A stretch of DNA of 64,000 bases from Mesonia sp. HuA40 (GTDB lineage Bacteria > Bacteroidota > Bacteroidia > Flavobacteriales > Flavobacteriaceae): the NCBI RefSeq assembly GCF_008017835.1, contig NZ_VRLT01000028.1, positions 62,001 to 126,000 on the forward strand, read 5' to 3'. Made by a program: the position numbers and the translations under genes. Position 1 is the stretch's first letter, and every line of letters begins with the position of its first letter. Shown here piece by piece: positions 35,506-43,997 of the stretch. Below the pieces are notes generated by a model. That model ran no database searches. It was not told the origin of the DNA and saw only the letters and a program-made list of their open reading frames with translations.

Positions 35506-35513
35506 CAAAAGTA
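35506..35513 (-). promoter_or_regulatory. promoter -7 box of the act-cox operon
   Basis: Minus-strand TACTTTTG fits TAnnTTTG and lies about 90 bases upstream of actA in the 220-base divergent gap shared with the SPOR gene. A -33 match is not obvious. Confidence 0.45.
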
Positions 35514-35610
35514 ACACTTATCACGCATTTTAAAAATGTTAGCTAAGTGTTAATACGTAATTTATACCAGTTCTAAATAATAAATTTCATTAAAAATAGT
35601 TAGAAAAGTA

Positions 35611-35618
35611 TATTTTTG
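35611..35618 (+). promoter_or_regulatory. promoter -7 box of the SPOR gene
   Basis: TATTTTTG fits TAnnTTTG and ends 15 bases before the ATG at 35634, implying a very short leader and excluding the alternative TTG start at 35616. Confidence 0.45.
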
Positions 35619-35633
35619 TGTAAAATTAGAATT

Positions 35634-36026
35634 ATGATCGAAAATGTAAAAGCGTATAAGCCCTTATTTTTAGGAGTTTTTATGATAACCACGCTAGGCA
35701 TAAATGCGCAGGAAAGAACACTTAAAATTGAAGCAGATCCACTGATACAAGAGTTAGTGATTTTAAAAAATAAAATGGTTGAAACCAAAGAAATAAATGA
35801 TCGCTATATTATACAATTATCGGCTGATGCTACTTTAAGTGAAGCTGAAAAAACTCGAGCTAAACTTCAAAAAGAATTCCCTGAAATGACTTCGAGTATA
35901 GAATATCAAGCCCCCAATTATAAGGTTTGGGCTGGTAATTTTAGAAATAGAATAGAAGCTGATAGAGCTTTTAGAGATCTCAAAGAAACTTTTAAGAAAG
36001 CATTCGTTTTTAAACCGCGGTCATAG
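35634..36026 (+). CDS. secreted SPOR domain protein
   Basis: A 130-aa protein with a signal peptide (about residues 10-27, LFLGVFMITTLGINAQ) and a C-terminal SPOR domain of about 75 residues. The domain begins at DRYIIQLSADATLSEAEKTR and ends APNYKVWAGNFRNRIEADRAFRDL plus KKAFVFKP. SPOR domains bind denuded glycan strands of peptidoglycan, often at division sites. Between signal and domain is a short basic/acidic helix. It is transcribed alone, divergent from actA and convergent with infB through a shared terminator. Confidence 0.88.
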   Translation: MIENVKAYKPLFLGVFMITTLGINAQERTLKIEADPLIQELVILKNKMVETKEINDRYIIQLSADATLSEAEKTRAKLQKEFPEMTSSIEYQAPNYKVWAGNFRNRIEADRAFRDLKETFKKAFVFKPRS

Positions 36027-36044
36027 ATCAAAAATAAGCTTAAT

Positions 36045-36078
36045 AAAAAAAGGGATTGCGTTTGCAATCCCTTTTTTT
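36045..36078. terminator. bidirectional terminator between the SPOR gene and infB
   Basis: Perfect stem of 14 bp (aaaaaagggattgc/gcaatccctttttt) with a four-base loop. A-rich on one side and T-rich on the other, it can end transcription from both convergent genes. Confidence 0.85.
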
Positions 36079-36098
36079 ATTAAGAATTAAACAGTTAA

Positions 36099-38789
36099 CT
36101 ATTTAAGTTTCTTCTTCACTGCAACTTCTTGATATGCTTCTACAATATCACCTTCTTTGATGTCGTTGTAGTTCTTAATTTGCAATCCGCAGTCATAACC
36201 TTTTGAAACTTCTTTTACATCATCTTTAAATCGTTTTAAAGACGCTAAAAGTCCGTCATAAATTACAACACCATCACGTATCAAACGCACCTTACTGTTT
36301 CGGTAAATTTTACCATCGGTAACCATACATCCTGCAATGGTCCCAATTTTAGAAATTTTAAAGGTTTCTCTAATTTCTGCTGTACCGGTTACCTCTTCTT
36401 TCATTTCTGGAGATAACATTCCCTCCATTGCATCTTTAAGATCGTTTATGGCATCATAGATAATAGAATAGGTTCTGATATCAATCTCTTCTTTCTCAGC
36501 CACCTGTTTAGCATTACCCGCAGGCCTTACATTAAACCCAACTATAATAGCGTCAGATGCTGAAGCTAACAACACATCACTTTCGGTAATAGCACCTACG
36601 CCTTTGTGAAGTATGTTAATTTGAATCTCTTCGGTTGATAATTTTTGGAAACTATCTGTCAAGGCCTCTACAGAACCATCCACATCCCCTTTAAGGATAA
36701 TATTTAACTCCTTAAAGTCGCCTAATGCAATACGTCTTCCTATCTCATCAAGGGTAATATGTCTTTGTGTTCTCACGTCTTGCTCGCGTTGCAATTGCGT
36801 ACGTTTACTAGCAATATCTTTAGCCTCTCTTTCATCGCGCATAACACTAAATTTATCACCTGCCTGCGGAGCACCATCAAGACCAAGGATGGAAACCGGA
36901 GTAGAAGGACCCGCCTCCTTTATTTTGTTTCCACGCTCATCGTGCATCGCCTTGATTTTACCACTTGTAGTACCTGCCAATACATAGTCACCTATCTTAA
37001 GTGTACCACCTTGAACTAATATGGTAGAAACATATCCCCTACCTTTATCCAAATAAGCTTCAACAACAGTACCTGTAGCCAATTTATTGGGGTTCGCTTT
37101 TAATTCAAGCAACTCAGCTTCTAGCAATACTTTCTCTAGTAATTCCTTAACCCCGGTTCCTTTTTTAGCAGATATATCTTGAGATTGTATTTTACCACCC
37201 CAATCTTCTACCAGTAGGTTCATTCCGGCTAATTTTTCTTTGATTTTTTCTACGTTTGCAGTAGGCAAATCTACTTTGTTTATCGCAAAAATTATAGGCA
37301 CTCCCGCTGCTTGTGCGTGAGAAATAGCTTCTTTTGTTTGAGGCATCACATCATCATCGGCTGCAATAACAATAATAGCAATATCGGTAACTTGTGCTCC
37401 ACGTGCCCGCATTGCGGTAAACGCTTCGTGACCTGGTGTATCTAAGAAAGCAATACGCTTGCCATTATCTAGCTCTACACCGTATGCTCCTATATGCTGG
37501 GTTATACCCCCACTTTCGCCTGCGATTACATTTTCTTTACGGATATAATCTAACAACGAAGTTTTTCCGTGGTCAACGTGCCCCATTACAGTTACGATAG
37601 GCGATCTACTTTCTAAGTCTTCTGGTTTATCTTCCTCTAGTTCAATAGCTTCTTCCAAGTCGGCAGTAACGAATTCTACCTCATAACCAAACTCTTCTGC
37701 TACAATACTTAGTGTCTCGGCGTCTAAACGCTGATTCATTGTCACCATCATTCCTAGCGACATACATGCTGAAATCACTTTAGTGACCGGAACATCCATC
37801 ATCGTCGCCACTTCAGATACAGTAACAAATTCAGTTACCTTTAGCGTTTTGCTTTCTAGCTCTTGCTGCTCTTGTTCTTGTTCTGTCTTTTGACGGTGTT
37901 GATCTCTTTTATCTTTACGATATTTAGCTCCTCTACCCTTATTAGATTTACCTTGAAGTTTTTCTAGGGTTTCGCGGATTTGCTTTTGTACTTCTTCTTC
38001 GGTAGGCTCTTCTTTCACCACTGGCCTTCTAGCCTTATTGCCTTTTTTGAAGTTTCCTTTTTTCTTACCTGCTCCTCCTTTAGAAGGATCTTTAGCGATA
38101 CGCTTGCGTTTCTTCTTTGAATTAGAAGTATTTTTATCGTCCTCCTTCTTTTTAGCCGGTTTTTTCTTAAATTGACTTAGATCAATTTTTTCACCCGTAA
38201 AATTAGGACCATCTAATTTCTTGTAATTTGTTTGAATACGCTCTTCTGGTCTGGGCTCATCTGTTTCACGCTCCTTTTTGGCCTTAGATTGACCTGCCTC
38301 ATTAGACTGTTTATTTGTTGCCGAAGTTTCTTTTTTCACTTCTGACTTAACAGTTTCTTTAGACTCTTTTTTACTATCAGCTTCTTTTTTATCAGCCGAT
38401 TTATTTAAGTCAATTTTACCCACTTGCTTTGGACCATCTAGGCTAGCTTTAGCTCTAACAATACGCTCTTCTTCCTCCTGGCGTTTTCTTTCGCGTTCTT
38501 TCTTCTCCTCCAGTTTACGCAATTTCTCTTGTTGTTCGCGCTCTCTAGCCAAACGGAGTTCTTCTTTTTCCTTTTGTTTTTCTTTACTCACTTCTTTAGA
38601 AGCCACTTTTTTACTTTTATCAGTTTGAAATTTTTCAAAAAGCACTTGGTAAACTTCCTCCGAAATTTTTGTTGTAGGACGTGCATCAATCTCATAACCC
38701 TTAGACTCCAAGAACTCCACAGCCCGGTCTAGTGATATATTAAATTCACGTAATACTTTGTTTAATCGCATATTTTTCGCTTCAGCCAT
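36099..38789 (-). CDS. infB: translation initiation factor IF-2
   Basis: GTPase that places initiator tRNA on the 30S subunit. It has 896 aa. A short N-terminal IF2_N-type domain ([20 protein letters not shown], about residues 7-26) is followed by a highly charged Lys/Glu linker (about 60-320). A second IF2_N domain is at about 322-375. The G domain has G1 [10 protein letters not shown]3 DTPGHEAF and G4 NKVD (about 400-520). Domains II-IV run to the C-terminus ([19 protein letters not shown]). It is the last gene of rimP-nusA-infB and is followed by a bidirectional terminator. Confidence 0.98.
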   Translation of the reverse strand: MAEAKNMRLNKVLREFNISLDRAVEFLESKGYEIDARPTTKISEEVYQVLFEKFQTDKSKKVASKEVSKEKQKEKEELRLAREREQQEKLRKLEEKKERERKRQEEEERIVRAKASLDGPKQVGKIDLNKSADKKEADSKKESKETVKSEVKKETSATNKQSNEAGQSKAKKERETDEPRPEERIQTNYKKLDGPNFTGEKIDLSQFKKKPAKKKEDDKNTSNSKKKRKRIAKDPSKGGAGKKKGNFKKGNKARRPVVKEEPTEEEVQKQIRETLEKLQGKSNKGRGAKYRKDKRDQHRQKTEQEQEQQELESKTLKVTEFVTVSEVATMMDVPVTKVISACMSLGMMVTMNQRLDAETLSIVAEEFGYEVEFVTADLEEAIELEEDKPEDLESRSPIVTVMGHVDHGKTSLLDYIRKENVIAGESGGITQHIGAYGVELDNGKRIAFLDTPGHEAFTAMRARGAQVTDIAIIVIAADDDVMPQTKEAISHAQAAGVPIIFAINKVDLPTANVEKIKEKLAGMNLLVEDWGGKIQSQDISAKKGTGVKELLEKVLLEAELLELKANPNKLATGTVVEAYLDKGRGYVSTILVQGGTLKIGDYVLAGTTSGKIKAMHDERGNKIKEAGPSTPVSILGLDGAPQAGDKFSVMRDEREAKDIASKRTQLQREQDVRTQRHITLDEIGRRIALGDFKELNIILKGDVDGSVEALTDSFQKLSTEEIQINILHKGVGAITESDVLLASASDAIIVGFNVRPAGNAKQVAEKEEIDIRTYSIIYDAINDLKDAMEGMLSPEMKEEVTGTAEIRETFKISKIGTIAGCMVTDGKIYRNSKVRLIRDGVVIYDGLLASLKRFKDDVKEVSKGYDCGLQIKNYNDIKEGDIVEAYQEVAVKKKLK

Positions 38790-38847
38790 AAATTGCCTCT
38801 AAATTAACCTCTTTATTCTTATTATGTCTTAAAATTTTAAAAAAATC

Positions 38848-40077
38848 TTACTCAAATTCTTCTTTCAAAATTCTTATAACTTCTACTATCGTCTCCTCTT
38901 CAAGATCGGTAATTTTAACCAAATCATCCACATCTTTTTCAAGGACACTTTTTGCTGTATCTAAACCGATTCTTGACAATTCATCAATGATCCAAGATTC
39001 GATTTCATCTGAAAACTCACGTAACTCTACATCTTCTTCTTCGCCATCTCGGTAAACATCAATCTCATACCCGGTTAGTTGTCCGGCAAGTCTAATATTG
39101 TGTCCTCCTCTACCAATGGCCTTAGAAACCTCCTCGGGTTTTAAAGTAACTTGAGCACGTTTATTTTCTTCATCCATTTTTATCGACATCACCTTTGCTG
39201 GACTCAAAGCTCGCGTTATCAATAATTGAATGTTATTGGTGAAATTAATCACATCAATGTTTTCATTTCCTAATTCTCGAACAATCCCGTGAATTCTAGA
39301 TCCTTTCATTCCCACACAAGCTCCAACTGGATCTATCCTGTCATCATAGCTATCTACAGCTACCTTAGCTTTTTCTCCAGGTACGCGCACCACTTTTTTA
39401 ATAGTAATCAACCCGTCAAAAACCTCTGGGATTTCTTGTTCGAACAATTTCTCTAAAAATTCAGGCGCTGTCCTAGACATGATAATGATAGGCTTATTAC
39501 CTTTAAGCTCTACGCTTTCAATAACACCTCTCACATTATCACCTTTTCTAAAGAAATCTGATGGGATTTGTCTGTCTTTTGGCATCACCAATTCGTTGCC
39601 CTCATCATCTAACAAGATTGCCGCACGATGCCTAATATGATGCACTTCGGCGGTATAAATCTCTCCCTCAAGATCTTTAAACTGCTTGTATATATTTGTG
39701 TTATCATGTTCGTGAATCTTGGATATTAGGTTTTGTCTAAGCGCTAAAATCGCTCGCCTACCTAAATCAATCAATTTCACCTCTTCTGAAACATCTTCAC
39801 CCACCTCAAAATCTGGCTCAATTTTTCTAGCTTCTGTCAAAGAAATCTCTTGATTGTCATCCTCAACCTCTCCATCGGCCACCACAATACGGTTTCTCCA
39901 AATTTCTAAATCGCCTTTATCTGGATTAATAATAATATCAAAATTATCATCTTGTCCAAATCGCTTTTTCAAGGCATTCCTAAAAACGTCTTCCAGAATC
40001 GCCATTAAAGTTACACGATCTATTAATTTATTATCTTTAAACTCTGAAAATGAGTTGATTAAATCGATATTCTCCAT
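38848..40077 (-). CDS. nusA: transcription elongation/termination factor NusA
   Basis: RNA polymerase-associated factor for pausing, termination and antitermination. It has 409 aa: an N-terminal polymerase-binding domain (about 1-135), an S1 domain (about 135-200, GEIYTAEVHHIRHRAAILL) and tandem KH domains with GACVGMKGSRIHGIVRELG and KAIGRGGHNIRLAGQLTG (about 250-345). A short C-terminal acidic part follows. Like other Bacteroidetes NusA it lacks the long acidic repeats of E. coli. It starts 12 bases after the rimP stop and precedes infB by 58 bases. The possible attenuator before rimP may let NusA control its own operon. Confidence 0.97.
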   Translation of the reverse strand: MENIDLINSFSEFKDNKLIDRVTLMAILEDVFRNALKKRFGQDDNFDIIINPDKGDLEIWRNRIVVADGEVEDDNQEISLTEARKIEPDFEVGEDVSEEVKLIDLGRRAILALRQNLISKIHEHDNTNIYKQFKDLEGEIYTAEVHHIRHRAAILLDDEGNELVMPKDRQIPSDFFRKGDNVRGVIESVELKGNKPIIIMSRTAPEFLEKLFEQEIPEVFDGLITIKKVVRVPGEKAKVAVDSYDDRIDPVGACVGMKGSRIHGIVRELGNENIDVINFTNNIQLLITRALSPAKVMSIKMDEENKRAQVTLKPEEVSKAIGRGGHNIRLAGQLTGYEIDVYRDGEEEDVELREFSDEIESWIIDELSRIGLDTAKSVLEKDVDDLVKITDLEEETIVEVIRILKEEFE

Positions 40078-40089
40078 ATCTAATTTAGG

Positions 40090-40551
40090 TTAAAATGTTA
40101 TCATCACTTTTGCTTCTTTTATCTCTTCCAGTGGCACCCATACTTCTTTATTTACTGTATGCTTGCCTTTTCCTACTGGTTTTGGCTCTCTAGCTTTCCA
40201 ACTCAATAGTATTTTATCATCCTCAACTTGATCTAGATTACCCTCTAAAACACCTTCTTCTGTGGTAACCTTTAACTTTCTACCTAAATTTTTCTTGAAT
40301 TGCCTTGGTAATTGCAAAGGGGCTGTTACCCCAGCCGAGGTTACTTCTAAAGAAAAATCCTCCTCCTCACGATCTAAGTTATGTTCTATTTTTCGACTTA
40401 CAGCAATACAATCATTCACACTCACCCCCTGGTCACCGTCAATCACTACTTGAATTTGATTGTCTGCTTGTATACTTAAATCGATCAAAAAAAGCGAAGG
40501 GTTCTCAGCAAGGGCTTCCTCTATTAATCCCGCTACTATTTCTTGCTTCAT
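40090..40551 (-). CDS. rimP: ribosome maturation factor RimP
   Basis: Assists assembly of the small ribosomal subunit. It has 153 aa: an N-terminal alpha/beta domain with FLIDLSIQADNQIQVVIDGD and VSVNDCIAVSRKIEHNLDRE (about residues 18-58), then LEVTSAGVTAPL, which fits the family SSPGLDRPL-type turn, and a C-terminal SH3-like barrel (about 85-153). First gene of rimP-nusA-infB. The 5' leader holds an 8-bp hairpin followed by five U, and a -7 box lies at 40621-40628. Confidence 0.95.
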   Translation of the reverse strand: MKQEIVAGLIEEALAENPSLFLIDLSIQADNQIQVVIDGDQGVSVNDCIAVSRKIEHNLDREEEDFSLEVTSAGVTAPLQLPRQFKKNLGRKLKVTTEEGVLEGNLDQVEDDKILLSWKAREPKPVGKGKHTVNKEVWVPLEEIKEAKVMITF

Positions 40552-40570
40552 AAAACGCTTTTCTAGTTAT

Positions 40571-40598
40571 AAAAAGAGGGGACTTAAAGTGTCCCCTC
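40571..40598 (-). promoter_or_regulatory. candidate attenuator hairpin in the rimP-nusA-infB leader
   Basis: Perfect 8-bp stem GAGGGGAC/GTCCCCTC (40576-40583 with 40591-40598, seven-base loop) followed on the minus strand by TTTTT. It lies 25 bases before the rimP ATG and downstream of a promoter-like TACATTTG. No gene upstream on this strand needs termination, so it sits inside the 5' leader. Confidence 0.6.
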
Positions 40599-40620
40599 CT
40601 ATATTTTTTTGTTTACAATG

Positions 40621-40628
40621 CAAATGTA
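40621..40628 (-). promoter_or_regulatory. promoter -7 box of rimP-nusA-infB
   Basis: Minus-strand TACATTTG, the same octamer seen before ruvA, maeB and the remB-like gene. It implies a leader of roughly 60 bases containing the hairpin at 40576-40598. Confidence 0.5.
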
Positions 40629-40720
40629 ATAATATTTTCTCACATAATAAATTAGAAACCAACGAAATTATTTGTACTTTTAAATTTTATTAGCACAAAC
40701 AGACAACTAAAACAACACAA

Positions 40721-41563
40721 ATGAAAAAAATTCTTGTCCCAACAGATTTTTCTGATCAAGCTGAAAATGCCTTAAAAGTAGCGGCTCAACTAGCCAAAAA
40801 CTATAATGCCGAGATATATTTACTACACATGCTTGAGCTTCCAGCTCAATTGATTGACCCCACATTAGACGGCAATCCTAACAGTTTACCCGAGGCAATT
40901 TATTTTATGAAATTAGCCCGTAAACGCTTCTCAGATGTTTTAAACAGTGATTATCTTAAAGGATTAACGGTTTACGAAACGGTTCAATTTAACGAGGCTT
41001 TTGAAGGAATTATGACTTTCTCAAACGAAAATGATGTTGATTTAGTAGTCATGGGTTCACATGGAGCAAGCGGCTTTAAGGAAATCTTCATAGGCTCAAA
41101 CACAGAAAAAGTGGTAAGAAACTCAGACATCCCTGTATTGGTTGTAAAGAACGAATTGGAAGTAAGCAAGGTTAAATCTATGGTTTATGCCACTGATCTT
41201 ATACCAAAAAATAGAGATTCTTTCTTGGAAGCAGTAAATTTCGCCAAGAAAATGAATCTTGAAATGCACGTAGTATACATTAATACTGCAAATAAATTTA
41301 AAACTGACGAATACATCAATAAGAAAAAAGCTGTTTTCTTTAAAGATGTAGATTTTGATAATTATTCTTTTGATTTATATGGAGCGGAATCTATTGAGAA
41401 AGGAATCTTAAAATTTGCTGCCTTTAAAAAAGCCTCTCTTATAGGCGTGAGTACTCATGGTAGAAAAGGGATTGCACATTTCCTAAACGGAAGCATCAGT
41501 GAAGATCTTGTAAATCACGCTAAAATACCTGTAATTACTTTTAAAATTAAAGAACAAGATTAA
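40721..41563 (+). CDS. universal stress protein with two Usp domains
   Basis: Cytoplasmic protein of 280 aa made of two Usp domains in tandem. The first (about 1-145) begins MKKILVPTDFSDQAENALKV and keeps the nucleotide-binding glycine pattern VMGSHGASGFKEIFIGSNTE. The second (about 148-280) ends GVSTHGRKGIAHFLNGSISE followed by VITFKIKEQD. Both patterns fit the ATP-binding Usp class. It is divergent from rimP and overlaps the convergent AsmA-like gene by four bases at the stops. Likely role in stress response; the signal is unknown. Confidence 0.93.
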   Translation: MKKILVPTDFSDQAENALKVAAQLAKNYNAEIYLLHMLELPAQLIDPTLDGNPNSLPEAIYFMKLARKRFSDVLNSDYLKGLTVYETVQFNEAFEGIMTFSNENDVDLVVMGSHGASGFKEIFIGSNTEKVVRNSDIPVLVVKNELEVSKVKSMVYATDLIPKNRDSFLEAVNFAKKMNLEMHVVYINTANKFKTDEYINKKKAVFFKDVDFDNYSFDLYGAESIEKGILKFAAFKKASLIGVSTHGRKGIAHFLNGSISEDLVNHAKIPVITFKIKEQD

Positions 41564-43056
41564 AGCAACTCCTTTTTAAGGCCTTTTTGTAAACAACGCC
41601 AATAGAAGTTCCAAAAAGATTTTGTTTTATCTCTTTGCACACCCGTAACCTCGACAGGCTTACGGGTTTTATTTTTGTTATTTACCAAGATATTAGCCAA
41701 CCAACTCATCACCTTCTTTTCTTTCCCATTGTTCTTAAGCACATCAAATTTAAGTTCATCATAATTCATAATCATTTCTCCTGATGCCTCATTTCGGTTA
41801 CCGCTAAAATTATAGTGCAAAGCATCAATACTACCATCAGCCTGCACACCCAAAGCCGGAATAAAAAATTTATTTATTTGGTAATCTTGCACCTCCCAAG
41901 CGCTTCCTTTAAATTGAAAAGCATCGGTAGAATCAGCTACTAGGAATGAGTACTTAAAATCTAACTTAGAAATCCCAGTAAATTCTGCTTTCAGCTCAAG
42001 CTTCGTTTCATTTCTAGAGTTGAAACTAGCTTTACCTCCGACTAAATTTTTAATAACCGCACTTACCTTTTCAAATGATACCTCACCCATTTCATCTTTT
42101 CCTAACTTTTCTTGATATTTAATAAAAGTTTCATGAACGTCTACCGAATCTATTTTAATATTAAAAGGCAGCTTACGTAACATCTCACTGTATAGCTTTT
42201 TTTGCCGCACATCATCTTTAATTGTTTTATCTCTATAAATTTGCAAATCTCCCTTTTGTATGGCCACATTGGGTATGTATAAAGAAAATATTTGACCAAA
42301 GGAGTATTTTAAATCTTTACAGGTGACACGCTCAACTTTTAGATTTATCAAATCTTTTTCGTAAGGTATGTGATTCACATACTCCGCCCTAGAATATTTA
42401 GGTGTATAAGTTAAATTATTTATTTGTAGTTGCGAGTCATTTAAGTCAAGTCTCTGCAGTTTTAAGTCTTGAAGGGTGTTTACATTTAAAAACAAATCTA
42501 GAAGTTCAAAACGATAGCTATCATAATTAATAGGTATAACTTGTTTCACTGTTTTATTATTAAGCACAACATTATTTATAGATAAATTTATTTGATTTAC
42601 CTCTGCTTTTAGCCGATCTTGCTCTAGCCATTTAAAGCTACCCTTCTGCAAATGCACTTTTTTCACCCGAATGGCATTCATTTTCATCTCCTTTTCCGCT
42701 TTCTTTTCAGGAATTGATTTATTACTCACCCATACAATTTTAGGTTGGTCAATTTGAATTTCGTCAATTGCCAACACATTCTCAAATACTAATTTTAAGA
42801 TTTGTACCCCTTTCACCTGAATTTCCTCTACCTCAAAAACAGGATCATCTCCCTTTTTATGCCAATAAAATTCAGTTAATCGTGCAGTTCTTTGCCACAG
42901 CCTGACATCAAGTTCTTTAAATACAAGCTCTCCACCTAAAAGCCCCTTGCTTAAATGTTGCTTTAATCGAAATTCGATATACCATTGCGTTCCAAAATAA
43001 CTTACTCCAACAAGTAAAATTCCGAGAAATATATATTTTAAAGTTTTACTAGCCAC
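41560..43056 (-). CDS. AsmA-like membrane-anchored protein
   Basis: A 498-aa protein with one N-terminal membrane anchor (about residues 7-25, YIFLGILLVGVSYFGTQW). The long beta-strand-rich body starts LRQHL-like and continues LVFKELDVRLWQRTARLTEFYW, then repeated short strands of the type seen in AsmA/DUF748 proteins (VQILKLVFENVLAIDEIQIDQPKIVWV). A basic C-terminus follows (NFYWRCLQKGLKKELL). AsmA-like proteins span the envelope and some carry lipids; I infer only the family type. It stands alone and converges on the Usp gene with a four-base overlap of the stop codons. Confidence 0.72.
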   Translation of the reverse strand: MASKTLKYIFLGILLVGVSYFGTQWYIEFRLKQHLSKGLLGGELVFKELDVRLWQRTARLTEFYWHKKGDDPVFEVEEIQVKGVQILKLVFENVLAIDEIQIDQPKIVWVSNKSIPEKKAEKEMKMNAIRVKKVHLQKGSFKWLEQDRLKAEVNQINLSINNVVLNNKTVKQVIPINYDSYRFELLDLFLNVNTLQDLKLQRLDLNDSQLQINNLTYTPKYSRAEYVNHIPYEKDLINLKVERVTCKDLKYSFGQIFSLYIPNVAIQKGDLQIYRDKTIKDDVRQKKLYSEMLRKLPFNIKIDSVDVHETFIKYQEKLGKDEMGEVSFEKVSAVIKNLVGGKASFNSRNETKLELKAEFTGISKLDFKYSFLVADSTDAFQFKGSAWEVQDYQINKFFIPALGVQADGSIDALHYNFSGNRNEASGEMIMNYDELKFDVLKNNGKEKKVMSWLANILVNNKNKTRKPVEVTGVQRDKTKSFWNFYWRCLQKGLKKELL

Positions 43057-43177
43057 TCCACTATAATTTTACTCTCTAAGATATGAAAGCACAATCATCC
43101 TATACGTTAAATTAAGATTAATTGGGAATATTTTAGATGTATAACAAGGCTTGAGACACTATCTTTAAAGAAAAAAA

Positions 43178-43411
43178 ATGTTGCTACGTATAGTTTTTAT
43201 TATCTTTATTCTAGGCAGCCACTCTGGTTTTGCTTACTATACTTTGTACGCAACTAATAATTTATTTACAAAATTTACCTTCTTTCTTTCAAGCGTTATT
43301 CTCATTTGCCTACTTATTCTAAAGGCAAATAAGTATATTTTTGATGATGCGTTTGAAGATAACAATGAACCAACCCGATGCGAAATTGAAAATACGGCTG
43401 AATTGCATTAG
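43178..43411 (+). CDS. small two-span membrane protein, unknown
   Basis: A 77-aa reading frame with two hydrophobic spans (about residues 2-22 and 33-51) and an acidic polar tail (DDAFEDNNEPTRCEIENTAE). It starts ATG after an A-rich stretch, and a TATCTTTA sequence lies about 10 bases upstream. I do not recognise the family. Base composition is like its neighbours and the frame has a sensible membrane-then-charged layout, but a chance reading frame cannot be excluded. Confidence 0.45.
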   Translation: MLLRIVFIIFILGSHSGFAYYTLYATNNLFTKFTFFLSSVILICLLILKANKYIFDDAFEDNNEPTRCEIENTAELH

Positions 43412-43519
43412 TGCACAAGTCAAAAAATCGCCAATCCAAACCTAAAGACTGTTTATTAAATAAAAAAATGATTTTCTAATTTAAAGTCTCCACTAAAGAA
43501 TTATACCTAATTAAATATA

Positions 43520-43630
43520 AGCAAATCTGCATATAATTTCGATGCCACAATAAAAGCATTTAGAGCAAGGTTAAAGGGAGTAAGAATACCCGAATTTTTC
43601 TTGTTTCGACTCGAAAAATTATTTGCTTAA
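43520..43630 (+). pseudogene. C-terminal remnant of an ISAon1-like (ISL3-type) transposase
   Basis: The plus strand reads AYNFDATIKAFRARLKGVR then IPEFFLFRLEKLFA and a stop. This matches the C-terminal end I know from Bacteroidetes ISAon1-type transposases (NAKIKAFR...RGV...FFLYRL.K.A). Nothing upstream extends it: stops occur before residue 1 in this frame. The piece is therefore the tail of a decayed insertion sequence. Directly downstream is a 16-bp tandem repeat that may be the element's end sequence. Confidence 0.6.
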
Positions 43631-43646
43631 AAACCCAAAAACCCAG

Positions 43647-43689
43647 AAAATGGTCTTGATCCAAAATGGTCTTGATCCGTCTTGACCCA
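43647..43689 (+). repeat. perfect 16-bp tandem repeat plus a degenerate third copy
   Basis: aaaatggtcttgatcc at 43647-43662 is repeated exactly at 43663-43678, then gtcttgaccca follows. It starts 16 bases after the stop of the transposase remnant and lies about 20 bases before the tRNA-Gln terminator. It may be the terminal repeat of the lost insertion sequence, present twice. Confidence 0.75.
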
Positions 43690-43704
43690 TTATAACCGTC
43701 TAAA

Positions 43705-43742
43705 AAGAAAAAAATCCCAACTCTAAATGAATTGGGATTTTT
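43705..43742 (-). terminator. terminator after tRNA-Gln
   Basis: Stem AAATCCCAA/TTGGGATTT (9 bp) followed on the minus strand by seven T. It begins two bases after the tRNA 3' end. Confidence 0.8.
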
Positions 43743-43743
43743 G

Positions 43744-43816
43744 TTGGCCTACTAGGGCTCGAACCTAGACTCTTCTGGACCAAAACCAGACGTGTTGCCA
43801 GTTACACCATAGGCCA
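43744..43816 (-). tRNA. tRNA-Gln (anticodon UUG)
   Basis: The minus strand folds as a 73-base cloverleaf: acceptor TGGCCTA/TAGGCCA with discriminator A, D-arm with GGTGTAACTGGCAACAC, anticodon stem TCTGG/CCAGA around loop TTTTGGT (anticodon TTG), variable AGAGT, and T-arm CTAGG-TTCGAGC-CCTAG. CCA is not encoded. A terminator follows directly. An insertion-sequence remnant lies just downstream, in keeping with tRNA genes as landing sites. Confidence 0.95.
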
Positions 43817-43997
43817 ATGCTTGATTGCGGTTGCAAATATAAAGGAAAGTTTCAATTGTCCAAAACAAAATTTAATTTTTTTTAAAAAAATTTTCTTCAA
43901 ACAATATTTAGTACCTTCGCCAGTATTATTTTTAAATGCAGATAAAATAAATCGATAAATTTTTAGTTGCAAAGCCAAGCTTACAATATAAAACTCA

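Noticed and set aside
43647-43689. Start of a CRISPR array
   Set aside because: The 16-bp copies are directly adjacent with no spacers and there are no cas genes in the window.
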